From positions 1-64,000 of the forward strand of contig MKVT01000008.1 in assembly GCA_001898935.1 (NCBI GenBank): a stretch of 64,000 nt of DNA, read 5' to 3'. Every line of letters starts with the position of its first letter. The first letter of the stretch is position 1. The DNA is from Paludibacter sp. 47-17 (GTDB lineage Bacteria > Bacteroidota > Bacteroidia > Bacteroidales > Paludibacteraceae). The position numbers were made by a program, and so were the translations under genes. This document shows positions 54,177-62,397 of this stretch, one piece after another. The notes under the pieces are model-generated. The model had not been told where the DNA came from. It worked only from the letters and a program-made list of their open reading frames with translations, and made no database searches.

Positions 54177-54636
54177 GTTGCTCCAGTAAGCCTTCGCAGG
54201 CATCTTCGAGCAAATCGATCACATATTCAAATCCGGAATCCCCGCCGTAATACGGATCGGGGATTTCTTTTGCCCCATGATGCCGGCAGTAGTCGGTCAT
54301 TCGTTTAATTTTCGCCTGCTGTTCGGGGGTACGGGCCATACCATATAGTCGTTCCACATTGTGGTCGTCCATCCCGATTACTAAGTCGAACTGCTCCAGA
54401 TCTTCCTGTTGCACCCGCCGCGACAGGTGGGTGAGGTGGTATCCCCGGCGCGAAGCGTGCGACCGCATCCGGGCATCGGGTAATTCACCCTGGTGATAAC
54501 CCGAAGTTCCTGCCGAATCGATGGCAAACTCTTTGTCGCGACCCGCTTCGGCCACCATTTTGCGAAATACGCCTTCGGCCATGGGCGAACGGCAAATGTT
54601 GCCCAGGCATACGAATAAAATTTTTTTTGGAATCAT
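54169..54636 (-). CDS. Low-molecular-weight protein tyrosine phosphatase
   Basis: A 155-residue phosphatase with the P-loop C10-LGNIC-R16-S in FVCLGNICRSPMAEG and the general-acid Asp in IPDPYYGG. It differs from the arsenate reductase type because it has the DPYY loop. Protein-tyrosine phosphatases of this group often act on exopolysaccharide kinases, but no such gene is nearby. Confidence 0.9.
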   Translation of the reverse strand: MIPKKILFVCLGNICRSPMAEGVFRKMVAEAGRDKEFAIDSAGTSGYHQGELPDARMRSHASRRGYHLTHLSRRVQQEDLEQFDLVIGMDDHNVERLYGMARTPEQQAKIKRMTDYCRHHGAKEIPDPYYGGDSGFEYVIDLLEDACEGLLEQLT

Positions 54637-54647
54637 ACTTGAAAAAA

Positions 54648-55787
54648 TCAGCTTTCCGGTTCAGGCCGTTCATGCTCGTTGGCGGCCATCGCCATGGTTA
54701 CATCGGGTTTTTCGTCTCTTATTACCCACCGGTTATAGTACGACATGATGAGGGTGGTCATCGGCAATGCGATAATCATTCCTATAATACCCATCAAGGC
54801 GCCCCATATCGAGAGCGACAGGAGGATGACAGCCGGGCGCATACCCGTGACTTTACCCATTATTTTGGGAACTAATACCATATCCTGAAAACCCTGCACA
54901 ATAACAAATACAACCGCTACACCCAGTAGGGCCGAACCTATGCTTCCGCCCGGTTCGGCCGCTTTAATAAGCAGGAGAAAAAAACCGGGGATTACTGCAA
55001 TGGTTTGCAGGTAGGGGACCAGGTTGAGCAGCCCGACAAACAGTCCGAATATAATAGCCATCGGCAGGTCGATAATCACGAATCCGATTGTGAAAAGTAT
55101 TCCTACGATCAGGGCAATGAGCGCCTGCCCGCGAAAATAGCGATTCATGTTGGCTTCGATATCGCCCGTGATTTCCATTACGATAGGACGGTACTTCGGG
55201 GGGATAATACGAGGCCATCCGGCGTTGATTTTTTCGTAGTCCATCAGGATGAAGATAAGGTAAAGTACTACGATTATAAGTGCGACGGTGCTGACAATAA
55301 AGCCGATAGAACTTCCGATGATGCTCCAGAGCTGAGGTGCTACTTTTTTGACTACGTCGATTGTATTGGGGTTCCGCAACAGCGCCAGCACATCGATATC
55401 GCTGATGTATCCGACCAGAGCATGTTGCCAGGCTATCGGTAAAAAGCTGTCGAAGGTGAAGTCGGCTGTGAAATTCTGAAGCAGCACCGACATATTTTTC
55501 ATTTCGCCGGCTATCATGGGGATCAGCAGGAGGAACAGCCCCACAATGCTGCCGAAAAACAGGGTCAGGGTGACGACGATGGACAATACCCGGCTTTTCA
55601 ACTTTAACTTGTACTGAAAAAAACTCACGATAGGATGAAGCAGGTAAGCCAGCAGCCAGCCCACGAAAAAAGGTGTGAGTACCCCACCCAGTTTGCGGAC
55701 CAGCAAGAATAAGAGGGTTAGTACTGCGAGTCCGATGACGATTCTGACAACCCTGTCGAAAGTATAAGGAGTTTTCCAAGCCATCAT
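54648..55787 (-). CDS. AI-2E family membrane transporter
   Basis: A 379-residue membrane protein of the AI-2 exporter/UPF0118 family, with about eight helices (VRIVIGLAVLTLLFLLVRKL and FFVGWLLAYLLHPIVSFFQY at the N-terminus; GQALIALIVGILFTIGFVI; GALMGIIGMIIALPMTT near the end). Members export autoinducer-2 or act as Na+/H+ antiporters; the substrate is open. The start is one of two adjacent ATGs (55787 or 55784); the longer frame runs into aroE and was discarded. Confidence 0.85.
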   Translation of the reverse strand: MMAWKTPYTFDRVVRIVIGLAVLTLLFLLVRKLGGVLTPFFVGWLLAYLLHPIVSFFQYKLKLKSRVLSIVVTLTLFFGSIVGLFLLLIPMIAGEMKNMSVLLQNFTADFTFDSFLPIAWQHALVGYISDIDVLALLRNPNTIDVVKKVAPQLWSIIGSSIGFIVSTVALIIVVLYLIFILMDYEKINAGWPRIIPPKYRPIVMEITGDIEANMNRYFRGQALIALIVGILFTIGFVIIDLPMAIIFGLFVGLLNLVPYLQTIAVIPGFFLLLIKAAEPGGSIGSALLGVAVVFVIVQGFQDMVLVPKIMGKVTGMRPAVILLSLSIWGALMGIIGMIIALPMTTLIMSYYNRWVIRDEKPDVTMAMAANEHERPEPES

Positions 55788-55800
55788 AACCGTATGTTTT

Positions 55801-56538
55801 TTATTGATTCCAAATTTTCCAGGCTGCTTCGGCCTGTCCCCATAGCATTTCCAATCCGTTGATCGTGGTTGCGCCCTGTTCTTTCCCTTTCCGGAGAAAA
55901 ACGGTTTCTTCCGGTTTGTACACCACATCGTAGAGCAAATGACCGGAGCCGATAGCGGCATAAGGAATTGCCGGATATCCTTCAATGGCCGGGTCCATCC
56001 CCAAAGGAGTACAGTTGACTATAACCGGAAAATCCTTCATCATTTCGTGGGTTAAGTCGCCGTAGGCCAGTTGATTGGCACTTCCCGAACGTGAGACGAA
56101 TGTGGTGTCGATCCCATTTTTACGGAGAGCATAATCGATTGCTTTGGAAGCGCCGCCGGTGCCGAGAATAAGAGCCTTGCGATAGTGGGGCTTCAGCAGG
56201 GGTTTGATCGAATTTTCAAAGCCGATGGCATCGGTGTTGTATCCTTTGAGCTTCAACCCGCCCTGGTCCCTACCGAATTTGATTACATTTACCGCGCCTA
56301 TTTCGGCAGCAGTAGCATCCAGCTCATCCAGAAAGGGGATGACGGTTTGTTTGTGCGGGATGGTAACGTTCAGCCCGGTGAGCGTTTGCGAAGCAATCAG
56401 CTCCTTAAACAATTCGATTCGTTCCAACGGGTATAAATCATACACCGCGTCGATGCCTTCTTTTTCAAATTTTTCGGTGAAATATTTTTTCGAAAAAGAG
56501 TGTACGACAGGATAGCCAATTAATCCGAATTTCATCAT
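55801..56538 (-). CDS. aroE: Shikimate dehydrogenase
   Basis: A 245-residue NADP-dependent enzyme that converts 3-dehydroshikimate to shikimate in aromatic amino acid synthesis. Shikimate-binding motifs are GYPVVHSFSKKYF and LNVTIPHKQTVIPFL (with the catalytic Lys); the NADP motif is LILGTGGASKAIDYALRK. Length is slightly short for the family (about 270). The start overlaps the end of the DedA gene by 4 bp. Confidence 0.93.
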   Translation of the reverse strand: MMKFGLIGYPVVHSFSKKYFTEKFEKEGIDAVYDLYPLERIELFKELIASQTLTGLNVTIPHKQTVIPFLDELDATAAEIGAVNVIKFGRDQGGLKLKGYNTDAIGFENSIKPLLKPHYRKALILGTGGASKAIDYALRKNGIDTTFVSRSGSANQLAYGDLTHEMMKDFPVIVNCTPLGMDPAIEGYPAIPYAAIGSGHLLYDVVYKPEETVFLRKGKEQGATTINGLEMLWGQAEAAWKIWNQ

Positions 56539-57245
56539 ACCGTTTTCTTTTTTAAAAGCTTTTTAAGAAGGTAAACAAAGCCTGCAACCACCACGAGGCC
56601 CATGATGATATAGCCGATTTCGTGCGAATACTTATCAATCAAATCGGCCTGTCCGTGAGCCAGGTAGCCTAATAATGCAAGTACCACATTCCAGATGCCC
56701 GCTCCGAGAAACGTAAACAGGGTGAACGGAATAAGATTCATCTTGGCCAGACCCGCCGGAATCGAGATGAGCTGTCGGATCCCGGGTATCAGCCGGCCTA
56801 CGAAAGTCGACGTTTTTCCATGCGTCTGAAAATAATCCTCCGCCTTTTGAATTTTTTCGGAACTCAGCAAGAAGAGATGCCCCAGCTTACTGTCGGCAAA
56901 TTTATGCAGGATGGGCCGGCCCAGGTACAATGCGAGAAAATAATTGATATACGCTCCCAGCAGGGCTCCCAGGGTGCCAAAAAGTACCACGAGGTAAATA
57001 TTCAGGTGGCTGCCGTCTTTGCTGGCAATGTAAGCCGCGGGCGGGATAACCACTTCCGAAGGAAACGGAATAAACGAACTTTCGACCGTCATCAACAAAG
57101 TGATGGTGCCGTAGTTCATATTTTTCTCGTACCACTGTTCCACTTTTTTGACGATCGATACATTTTCTTCGGCCGGGTTGGTTTCGGCTGCCCTTACAGG
57201 CAGCAGCAACAAACTAAGGATAAGTACAGCAAGCGTTTTTTTCAT
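56535..57245 (-). CDS. DedA-family membrane protein
   Basis: A 236-residue protein of the DedA/VTT family with a cleavable or uncleaved N-terminal hydrophobic segment and five to six helices. Motifs are ESSFIPFPSEVVIPPAAYIA (with the family acidic residue) and FVGRLIPGIRQLISIPAGLAKM. DedA proteins are flippases or scaffolds for polyprenyl-phosphate and phospholipids and support membrane energisation. It overlaps aroE by 4 bp. Confidence 0.92.
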   Translation of the reverse strand: MKKTLAVLILSLLLLPVRAAETNPAEENVSIVKKVEQWYEKNMNYGTITLLMTVESSFIPFPSEVVIPPAAYIASKDGSHLNIYLVVLFGTLGALLGAYINYFLALYLGRPILHKFADSKLGHLFLLSSEKIQKAEDYFQTHGKTSTFVGRLIPGIRQLISIPAGLAKMNLIPFTLFTFLGAGIWNVVLALLGYLAHGQADLIDKYSHEIGYIIMGLVVVAGFVYLLKKLLKKKTV

Positions 57246-57270
57246 TGATCAATTGTTGATGTAGAGGGAA

Positions 57271-58641
57271 TTAAAAATCGGATTCGGGACAAATTTCGCG
57301 AAAAACCTTCAGTGCATCAAGACTTTCTTCCATGGCTTTATCCAAGGCAAAAAAGGCTTCTTCGCGCCGGCCGGTTTTATAATAAGCAACAGCCATGAAG
57401 AGGTGAATGTTCTGCAGGTCGCTTTCATCGTTCAGCGCCAGGGCCTGGCGGTAGTATTCGAGTGCCAGGTTGTATTCACCCTTGTCCATGCAGATATTGG
57501 CGATTGCCATGTAGGTCTCGGGTTGATTCGGGTCGAGCCGGATGGATTTAATATAAGCCTGCAACGCTTCTTCGGGCCGGTCGAGTCCCACCAGTCCTTC
57601 GGCAAGGTATACCCAGCCATCGGCGGCATCGGGATTGATTTCGATGGCGCGCCGACTGAAGGCGATACTGTCGTCGAATTTATCCTGTTCCATCAGGCAG
57701 ATGGCGATACCCGTGAGCGCTTCGTAATTATCGGAGTGCATTTTCAGCGATTTCGAGTAATACTGGATTGCTTCGGCGAATTGCTCCAGCCTTTCGTAGC
57801 ATTCACCAATAAAGAGCCAGATTTGCCAGGTGTCGGGCACCATCGACGCATACACCTCATAATCGTCGATAGCTTCCCGGTATTGCTGCAGTTGGAAATG
57901 CGAATGGGCTTTCTGAAGATAGGTGAGCGAATCGTCGGGCCGTATTACCAGAGCGTACTCGTAGGCCATGATCGCCTTGGTATAATCAGGTATCAGAAAA
58001 TAAACCTGGCCCAGATTAAACCAGGTCTCGGCCGAATAAGGATCAATTTTCAGAATCTTTTCGTAAATGGCGATCGAAGCCTCATTATCTTCCCGGGTAT
58101 CGTAACAGAAAGCCAGTTCAAACAGAATATCGGTGTTCTTCGGGTTGGCCTTTTCGCCCAATTGAAGAAAATACATGGCATTCTCGATATCGTAATTACT
58201 GAGGTAGAGGTAGGCGAGGTCGAGGCAGGTGGTATCGGTCTCCAGACTCTGGTCGGCAAGCAGCTCTTCGGCCAGGGCCCGTGCTTCGCTGTGTCGCTCC
58301 AGCGCGGAAAGCACATTGATTTTCAACAATAGCACATCGTATTCGAACCGGATTACACTGCTTTCGAGCAATTGAAGTGCCTTTTGAGCCTGCCCCGAAG
58401 CCAGGAAGATTTTCGCCCTTTGCACCAGCAATACCGGGCTGCCGGGATGCAGCCTGAAGCCGAATTCAAGTGCAACCGAACTCTCACGGGTACGACCCCA
58501 ACGGAGGTAATAATCCACAATCTGTTCCATTTCATACACATCGAAATAACCGGCTTCGGTTTTCTGCGACAGAAATGCTTCATAGCGACGGATCAGGTCT
58601 TCGGGTTCTTCTTCAGGAAGATGGGTTAATTTTCGTTTCAT
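57271..58641 (-). CDS. Tetratricopeptide repeat protein
   Basis: A 456-residue cytoplasmic protein (start at ATG 58641, MKRKLTHLPEEEPED) made almost entirely of TPR helices: about ten to twelve repeats, for example TWFNLGQVYFLIPDYTKAI and AWVYLAEGLVGLDRPEEAL-type units with the alternating W/L-G-Y-A pattern. It has no signal peptide. It is likely a protein-protein interaction scaffold; no specific partner is indicated. A minus-strand -7 box (CAAAAATA on the plus strand) lies at 58687-58694. Confidence 0.8.
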   Translation of the reverse strand: MKRKLTHLPEEEPEDLIRRYEAFLSQKTEAGYFDVYEMEQIVDYYLRWGRTRESSVALEFGFRLHPGSPVLLVQRAKIFLASGQAQKALQLLESSVIRFEYDVLLLKINVLSALERHSEARALAEELLADQSLETDTTCLDLAYLYLSNYDIENAMYFLQLGEKANPKNTDILFELAFCYDTREDNEASIAIYEKILKIDPYSAETWFNLGQVYFLIPDYTKAIMAYEYALVIRPDDSLTYLQKAHSHFQLQQYREAIDDYEVYASMVPDTWQIWLFIGECYERLEQFAEAIQYYSKSLKMHSDNYEALTGIAICLMEQDKFDDSIAFSRRAIEINPDAADGWVYLAEGLVGLDRPEEALQAYIKSIRLDPNQPETYMAIANICMDKGEYNLALEYYRQALALNDESDLQNIHLFMAVAYYKTGRREEAFFALDKAMEESLDALKVFREICPESDF

Positions 58642-58790
58642 ACGCGATTGTTTTTGGTACCGGGGTGCCGTTTCACCACGATGTTGCAAAAATACAGCAT
58701 TAATCGTAATTCCGTGAATTCTTTAGCTAAAAAGTTATTAACAGACTGATAAAAGCAACAGAATGGACGGATGAGCAGTTAAAAAAACAT

Positions 58791-58798
58791 TATCTTTG
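58791..58798 (+). promoter_or_regulatory. Putative -7 box of the Nudix gene
   Basis: TATCTTTG fits TAnnTTTG, 20 bp upstream of the start at 58818. Divergent from the TPR gene, whose own box is at 58687-58694. Confidence 0.45.
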
Positions 58799-58817
58799 CG
58801 GTAAAACACCCAAAACA

Positions 58818-59342
58818 ATGAAATTTAACGAGCTATTTCGGTATTGCCCGGTGTGCGGAAGCCGGGAGTTTGATCTGCACACGGTGAAATCGATGCATTG
58901 CCGGCAGTGCGACTTTTCGATGTACATCAATCCGTCGGCTGCTGTGGCCGCGTTTATCCTCAACGAAAACGATGAATTGCTGGTGACGGTCAGGGCCAAG
59001 GATCCGGCAAAGGGAACCTGCGATTTACCCGGAGGCTTCGTGGACGACGACGAATCGGCCGAGCTGGCGTTGATACGTGAACTGCACGAAGAACTGGGCA
59101 TAACGGTAGGGAAAGCGGAATACCTGTTCTCGCTTCCCAATCAATATTTGTACAGTGGCTGGACGCTTCCCACCCTGGATCTGTTTTACCGGGTAAAAAT
59201 CGGTACAAATATTGTTCCGGTTGCCGCCGACGATGTGGCGGATTTCGAATTCGTCCCGCTTCACCGGTTAAATCCACAGCAGTTCGGGTTACGTTCGATC
59301 CGGAATGCCGTCAGCCGTTTTATTGAAACCTATAAAAAATAA
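58818..59342 (+). CDS. Nudix hydrolase with N-terminal zinc ribbon
   Basis: A 174-residue hydrolase. The zinc ribbon is CPVCGSREF and CRQCDF (residues 12-36). The Nudix box GFVDDDE-SAELALI-REL-HEEL-GI (from about residue 73) contains all signature residues of GX5EX7REUXEEXGU. The ribbon resembles NudC/NADH pyrophosphatase-type and ADP-ribose-type hydrolases, so a dinucleotide substrate is plausible. The TPR gene 59346 follows after 3 bp. Confidence 0.88.
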   Translation: MKFNELFRYCPVCGSREFDLHTVKSMHCRQCDFSMYINPSAAVAAFILNENDELLVTVRAKDPAKGTCDLPGGFVDDDESAELALIRELHEELGITVGKAEYLFSLPNQYLYSGWTLPTLDLFYRVKIGTNIVPVAADDVADFEFVPLHRLNPQQFGLRSIRNAVSRFIETYKK

Positions 59343-59345
59343 TAG

Positions 59346-62300
59346 ATGATGAGAAAGCTTATATTCAGCCTGATGCTGCTGGGTATGCTGGTTGCCGCCC
59401 GGGCCCAGCAAAGCAGTGTCTATACCCATTCCGGCGTGTTGTTCGAACAAGGCAAGGATCTTTACCATCAAGGTAAATACGCAGCTTCGTACCGGCGTTT
59501 CGAGGAGTTGCTCAAGCAGGAATCCAACCTGCTCACGGCCGGCCAGCTCCACGATGCGCGTTATTTTATTATCGCCAATGCGTTCGAGTTGCGGCAGAAG
59601 AATACCGGTGTCCTCATCGACGATTTTCTGAAAAATCATCCGTACACGCCTTTTGCCGACGAACTGAAGTACATGCAGGGCATGCTGGTATACGAAGCGG
59701 GCGACTATCAGGAGGCTCTCCGCTTGTTCGACGATGTGAAAGCGAAGCGGTTTGGAAAGCGTCACCGTACCAGTTATGAATTTGCCCGGGGCTATTCGTT
59801 GATTAAAACCGAACAGTTTGCCCGTGCCGCCGAAGTTTTCCGGAAGCTCAAAGCGGAAGATTCATCGTTTCGCATACCGGCTACCTACTACTATGCATAC
59901 AGCGAGTATTACCTGAAAAACTACGAGGCTGCATTACCCGGGTTTCAGCAGGTGGAGCAGGTGGAGCAATACCGCGAGGATGTAACCTATTACCTGTTTC
60001 AGTTGTATTACCAGAGCGGAGCCACCGATTCGTTGCATGCCAAAGCCGATTACCTGCTTAACAACTACCCCGATCATCCGAATAATGCTGAAGTATATCG
60101 CATTAAGGGCGAAATTGCATACAACGAAGGCAAATATGACGAGGCCATTGATTTTCTGAAACGTTACGAAAGCCGCACGCCCCGCATGCTGCGCCATTCG
60201 TCGTACCTCATGGGGATGGCGCTGATGCGCACGGGCCGTCACAGCGCGGCAGTACCTTACCTGCAGCAGGTAACCACCGAAGAAGATGCGCTTACCGAAA
60301 ATGCTTACCTTCATCTGGGACATTGTTTTGTAAAGCTCAACGATAAGGTAAATGCCCGTCTGGCATTCGAGGCAGTGCTCCGTACGCAGTTTGATGCCGG
60401 GGTGAGGGAGGAGGCAATGCTTAATTATGCACTTACCACCTACGAAACTACTTCGGCATTCGGGGAGTCGATCAGTGCGCTGGAGCAGTTTCTGAACGAA
60501 TATCCCAATTCGAAGGGAGCCAATAATGTGAAGAGTTACCTGGCATCGGCCTATATGGCGTCGCGCAACTACGATGTTGCTTACGAGTCGATTAAAAAAA
60601 TCAAAAACCCGAACGATAAAATACTGGAAGCCCGGCAGTTTATTCTTTTTCAGCTCGGTTCCGAGGCATTTGCTCAAAACCGGTTCGAACAGGCAGTGGA
60701 ATATTTCAATCTGTCGATCAGGGAAAACCGCACGGCCCTGTATACGGCCGAAAGTTATTACTGGCGTTCGGAAAGTTATTACCGGCTGGGGAAATTAACC
60801 AACAGCATTTCCGATTTGAGATCGTTCCTGGCCAATCCGGATGCCCGTTCGAGTAAGAATTACGTAATGGCGCACTACAGCATGGGCTACGCACATTTCC
60901 GGAATCAGAATTTCAGGGAAGCCCGCCGGTTTTTCGAGTCGTACATGAACCTGGAGCGGAATAAAGCTTCCGATATTTTTGCCGATGCGATGAGCAGGGT
61001 AGGCGATTGCATGTTCTACGAACGCGATTTCTCAAGCGCCGAAATGATGTATTCGCGGGCAGCCAACCTGAGTCGGAACACCGGCGATTATGCCTTGTTT
61101 CAGAGTGGATATGTGGCCGGACTTCAGAAGAAATACAGCACCAAAATAGCGAGGTTGAATTCGCTGGTCGACACCTATCCGCACTCGGCTTACGTGGACG
61201 ATGCGCTCTACGAAATCGGTCGTGCTTACATTCTGATTAACAGCGAAGCCGAAGCTATGCGTGCTTACCGGCAATTGCTCACCCTTCAGCCCAATTCGGC
61301 TATCGCCCGGAAAGCAGCCCTGGAGATTGGTATGATTTACCTGAACCAGAATAAGCTGACCGAAGCGATAGTGGCTTATAAAGAAGTGATATCGAAATTC
61401 CCGGGTTCGGTGGAAGCTTTTACCGCCCTCGAAAGTCTCGAGAATATCTACATTGAAATCAACGATGTACCTGCTTATATCGATTATTCAAAATCGTTGA
61501 ATATGAGCCTTAGCGGGTTGAGTGCCAATCGTCAGGACTCGATCAGTTATATCGCTGCCGAGAAACAGTACATGAACGGCAATTATACGCAGGCGGTGAC
61601 GGGACTTCGCTCGTACCTGCAGAACTACTGTACGGGCGGCCGCTATTGTACCAGTGCGCAATATTACCTGGCCGACAGCTATTACCGTATGCGCGATACC
61701 GACAGGGCCCTTGAAGAGTTCGGCAAGCTGATGAATATTCCCGGAAATCAGTATATGGAAGAAGCCAGCATGCGGGCGGCCGAATTGTCGTACGCTAAAA
61801 AGGATTTCCGCAGCGCGTTGACTTATTTCCGGCAGTTCGAACAATTTGCACAATCGTCGGAACGTAAAAACATGGCACGTCTGGGCATCCTGCGGTCGGC
61901 TTATCAGATCCAGGACTATACCCTGACGGTTTCGGGAGCCGAGTCGGTAATCAACGATGCTCGTTCGACGCCGGAAATGAAAGCGGAGGCGCGTTACCTT
62001 CGGGCGAAAGCTTATGTGCTTTCGGGCAGGTCGAACCTGGCGATGGACGATTTAAAGCAGGTATCGGCCGATACCCGTACCGAACAGGGAGCTGAAGCGA
62101 AATACCTGTTGGCAAATCTGTATTTTGAACAGAAGAGTTATGCGATGGCCGACAAGGAGGTACAGGATTTTGCCCGCCTTGGTACGCCCTATCAGTATTG
62201 GCTGGCCCGTAGTTTTATTGTGCTGGCCGATGTACATATCGCACAGAAGAACGATTTTCAGGCTAAACAGTATTTGTTGAGTTTGCAGCGCAATTATAAA

Positions 62301-62381
62301 ACTCAGGACGATGTTCAGGGGATGATTGACGATAGGCTGGCTGCCATTTCGAAACGAGAGAAAGCAAAAGTGAGCAACTAA
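59346..62381 (+). CDS. Exported TPR-repeat protein (1011 residues)
   Basis: A large secreted or periplasmic protein. A signal peptide (residues 1-22, cleavage after ARA-Q) is followed by more than 20 TPR-like helical hairpins over the full length (for example EQGKDLYHQGKYAASYRRFE, AAEVFRKLKAEDSSFRI, and ADKEVQDFARLGTPYQYW near the end). It is encoded 3 bp downstream of the Nudix gene and 16 bp upstream of an outer-membrane barrel gene, so the TPR-barrel pair is probably an operon that builds a periplasmic-outer membrane complex. Specific function unknown. Confidence 0.82.
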   Translation: MMRKLIFSLMLLGMLVAARAQQSSVYTHSGVLFEQGKDLYHQGKYAASYRRFEELLKQESNLLTAGQLHDARYFIIANAFELRQKNTGVLIDDFLKNHPYTPFADELKYMQGMLVYEAGDYQEALRLFDDVKAKRFGKRHRTSYEFARGYSLIKTEQFARAAEVFRKLKAEDSSFRIPATYYYAYSEYYLKNYEAALPGFQQVEQVEQYREDVTYYLFQLYYQSGATDSLHAKADYLLNNYPDHPNNAEVYRIKGEIAYNEGKYDEAIDFLKRYESRTPRMLRHSSYLMGMALMRTGRHSAAVPYLQQVTTEEDALTENAYLHLGHCFVKLNDKVNARLAFEAVLRTQFDAGVREEAMLNYALTTYETTSAFGESISALEQFLNEYPNSKGANNVKSYLASAYMASRNYDVAYESIKKIKNPNDKILEARQFILFQLGSEAFAQNRFEQAVEYFNLSIRENRTALYTAESYYWRSESYYRLGKLTNSISDLRSFLANPDARSSKNYVMAHYSMGYAHFRNQNFREARRFFESYMNLERNKASDIFADAMSRVGDCMFYERDFSSAEMMYSRAANLSRNTGDYALFQSGYVAGLQKKYSTKIARLNSLVDTYPHSAYVDDALYEIGRAYILINSEAEAMRAYRQLLTLQPNSAIARKAALEIGMIYLNQNKLTEAIVAYKEVISKFPGSVEAFTALESLENIYIEINDVPAYIDYSKSLNMSLSGLSANRQDSISYIAAEKQYMNGNYTQAVTGLRSYLQNYCTGGRYCTSAQYYLADSYYRMRDTDRALEEFGKLMNIPGNQYMEEASMRAAELSYAKKDFRSALTYFRQFEQFAQSSERKNMARLGILRSAYQIQDYTLTVSGAESVINDARSTPEMKAEARYLRAKAYVLSGRSNLAMDDLKQVSADTRTEQGAEAKYLLANLYFEQKSYAMADKEVQDFARLGTPYQYWLARSFIVLADVHIAQKNDFQAKQYLLSLQRNYKTQDDVQGMIDDRLAAISKREKAKVSN

Positions 62382-62397
62382 ATTAAGGAGATAAGTT

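Noticed and set aside
54648-55985. Longer (445-codon) reading of the AI-2E gene
   Set aside because: The N-terminal 66 residues lie inside aroE in another frame; ATG 55787 starts directly at the conserved membrane protein.
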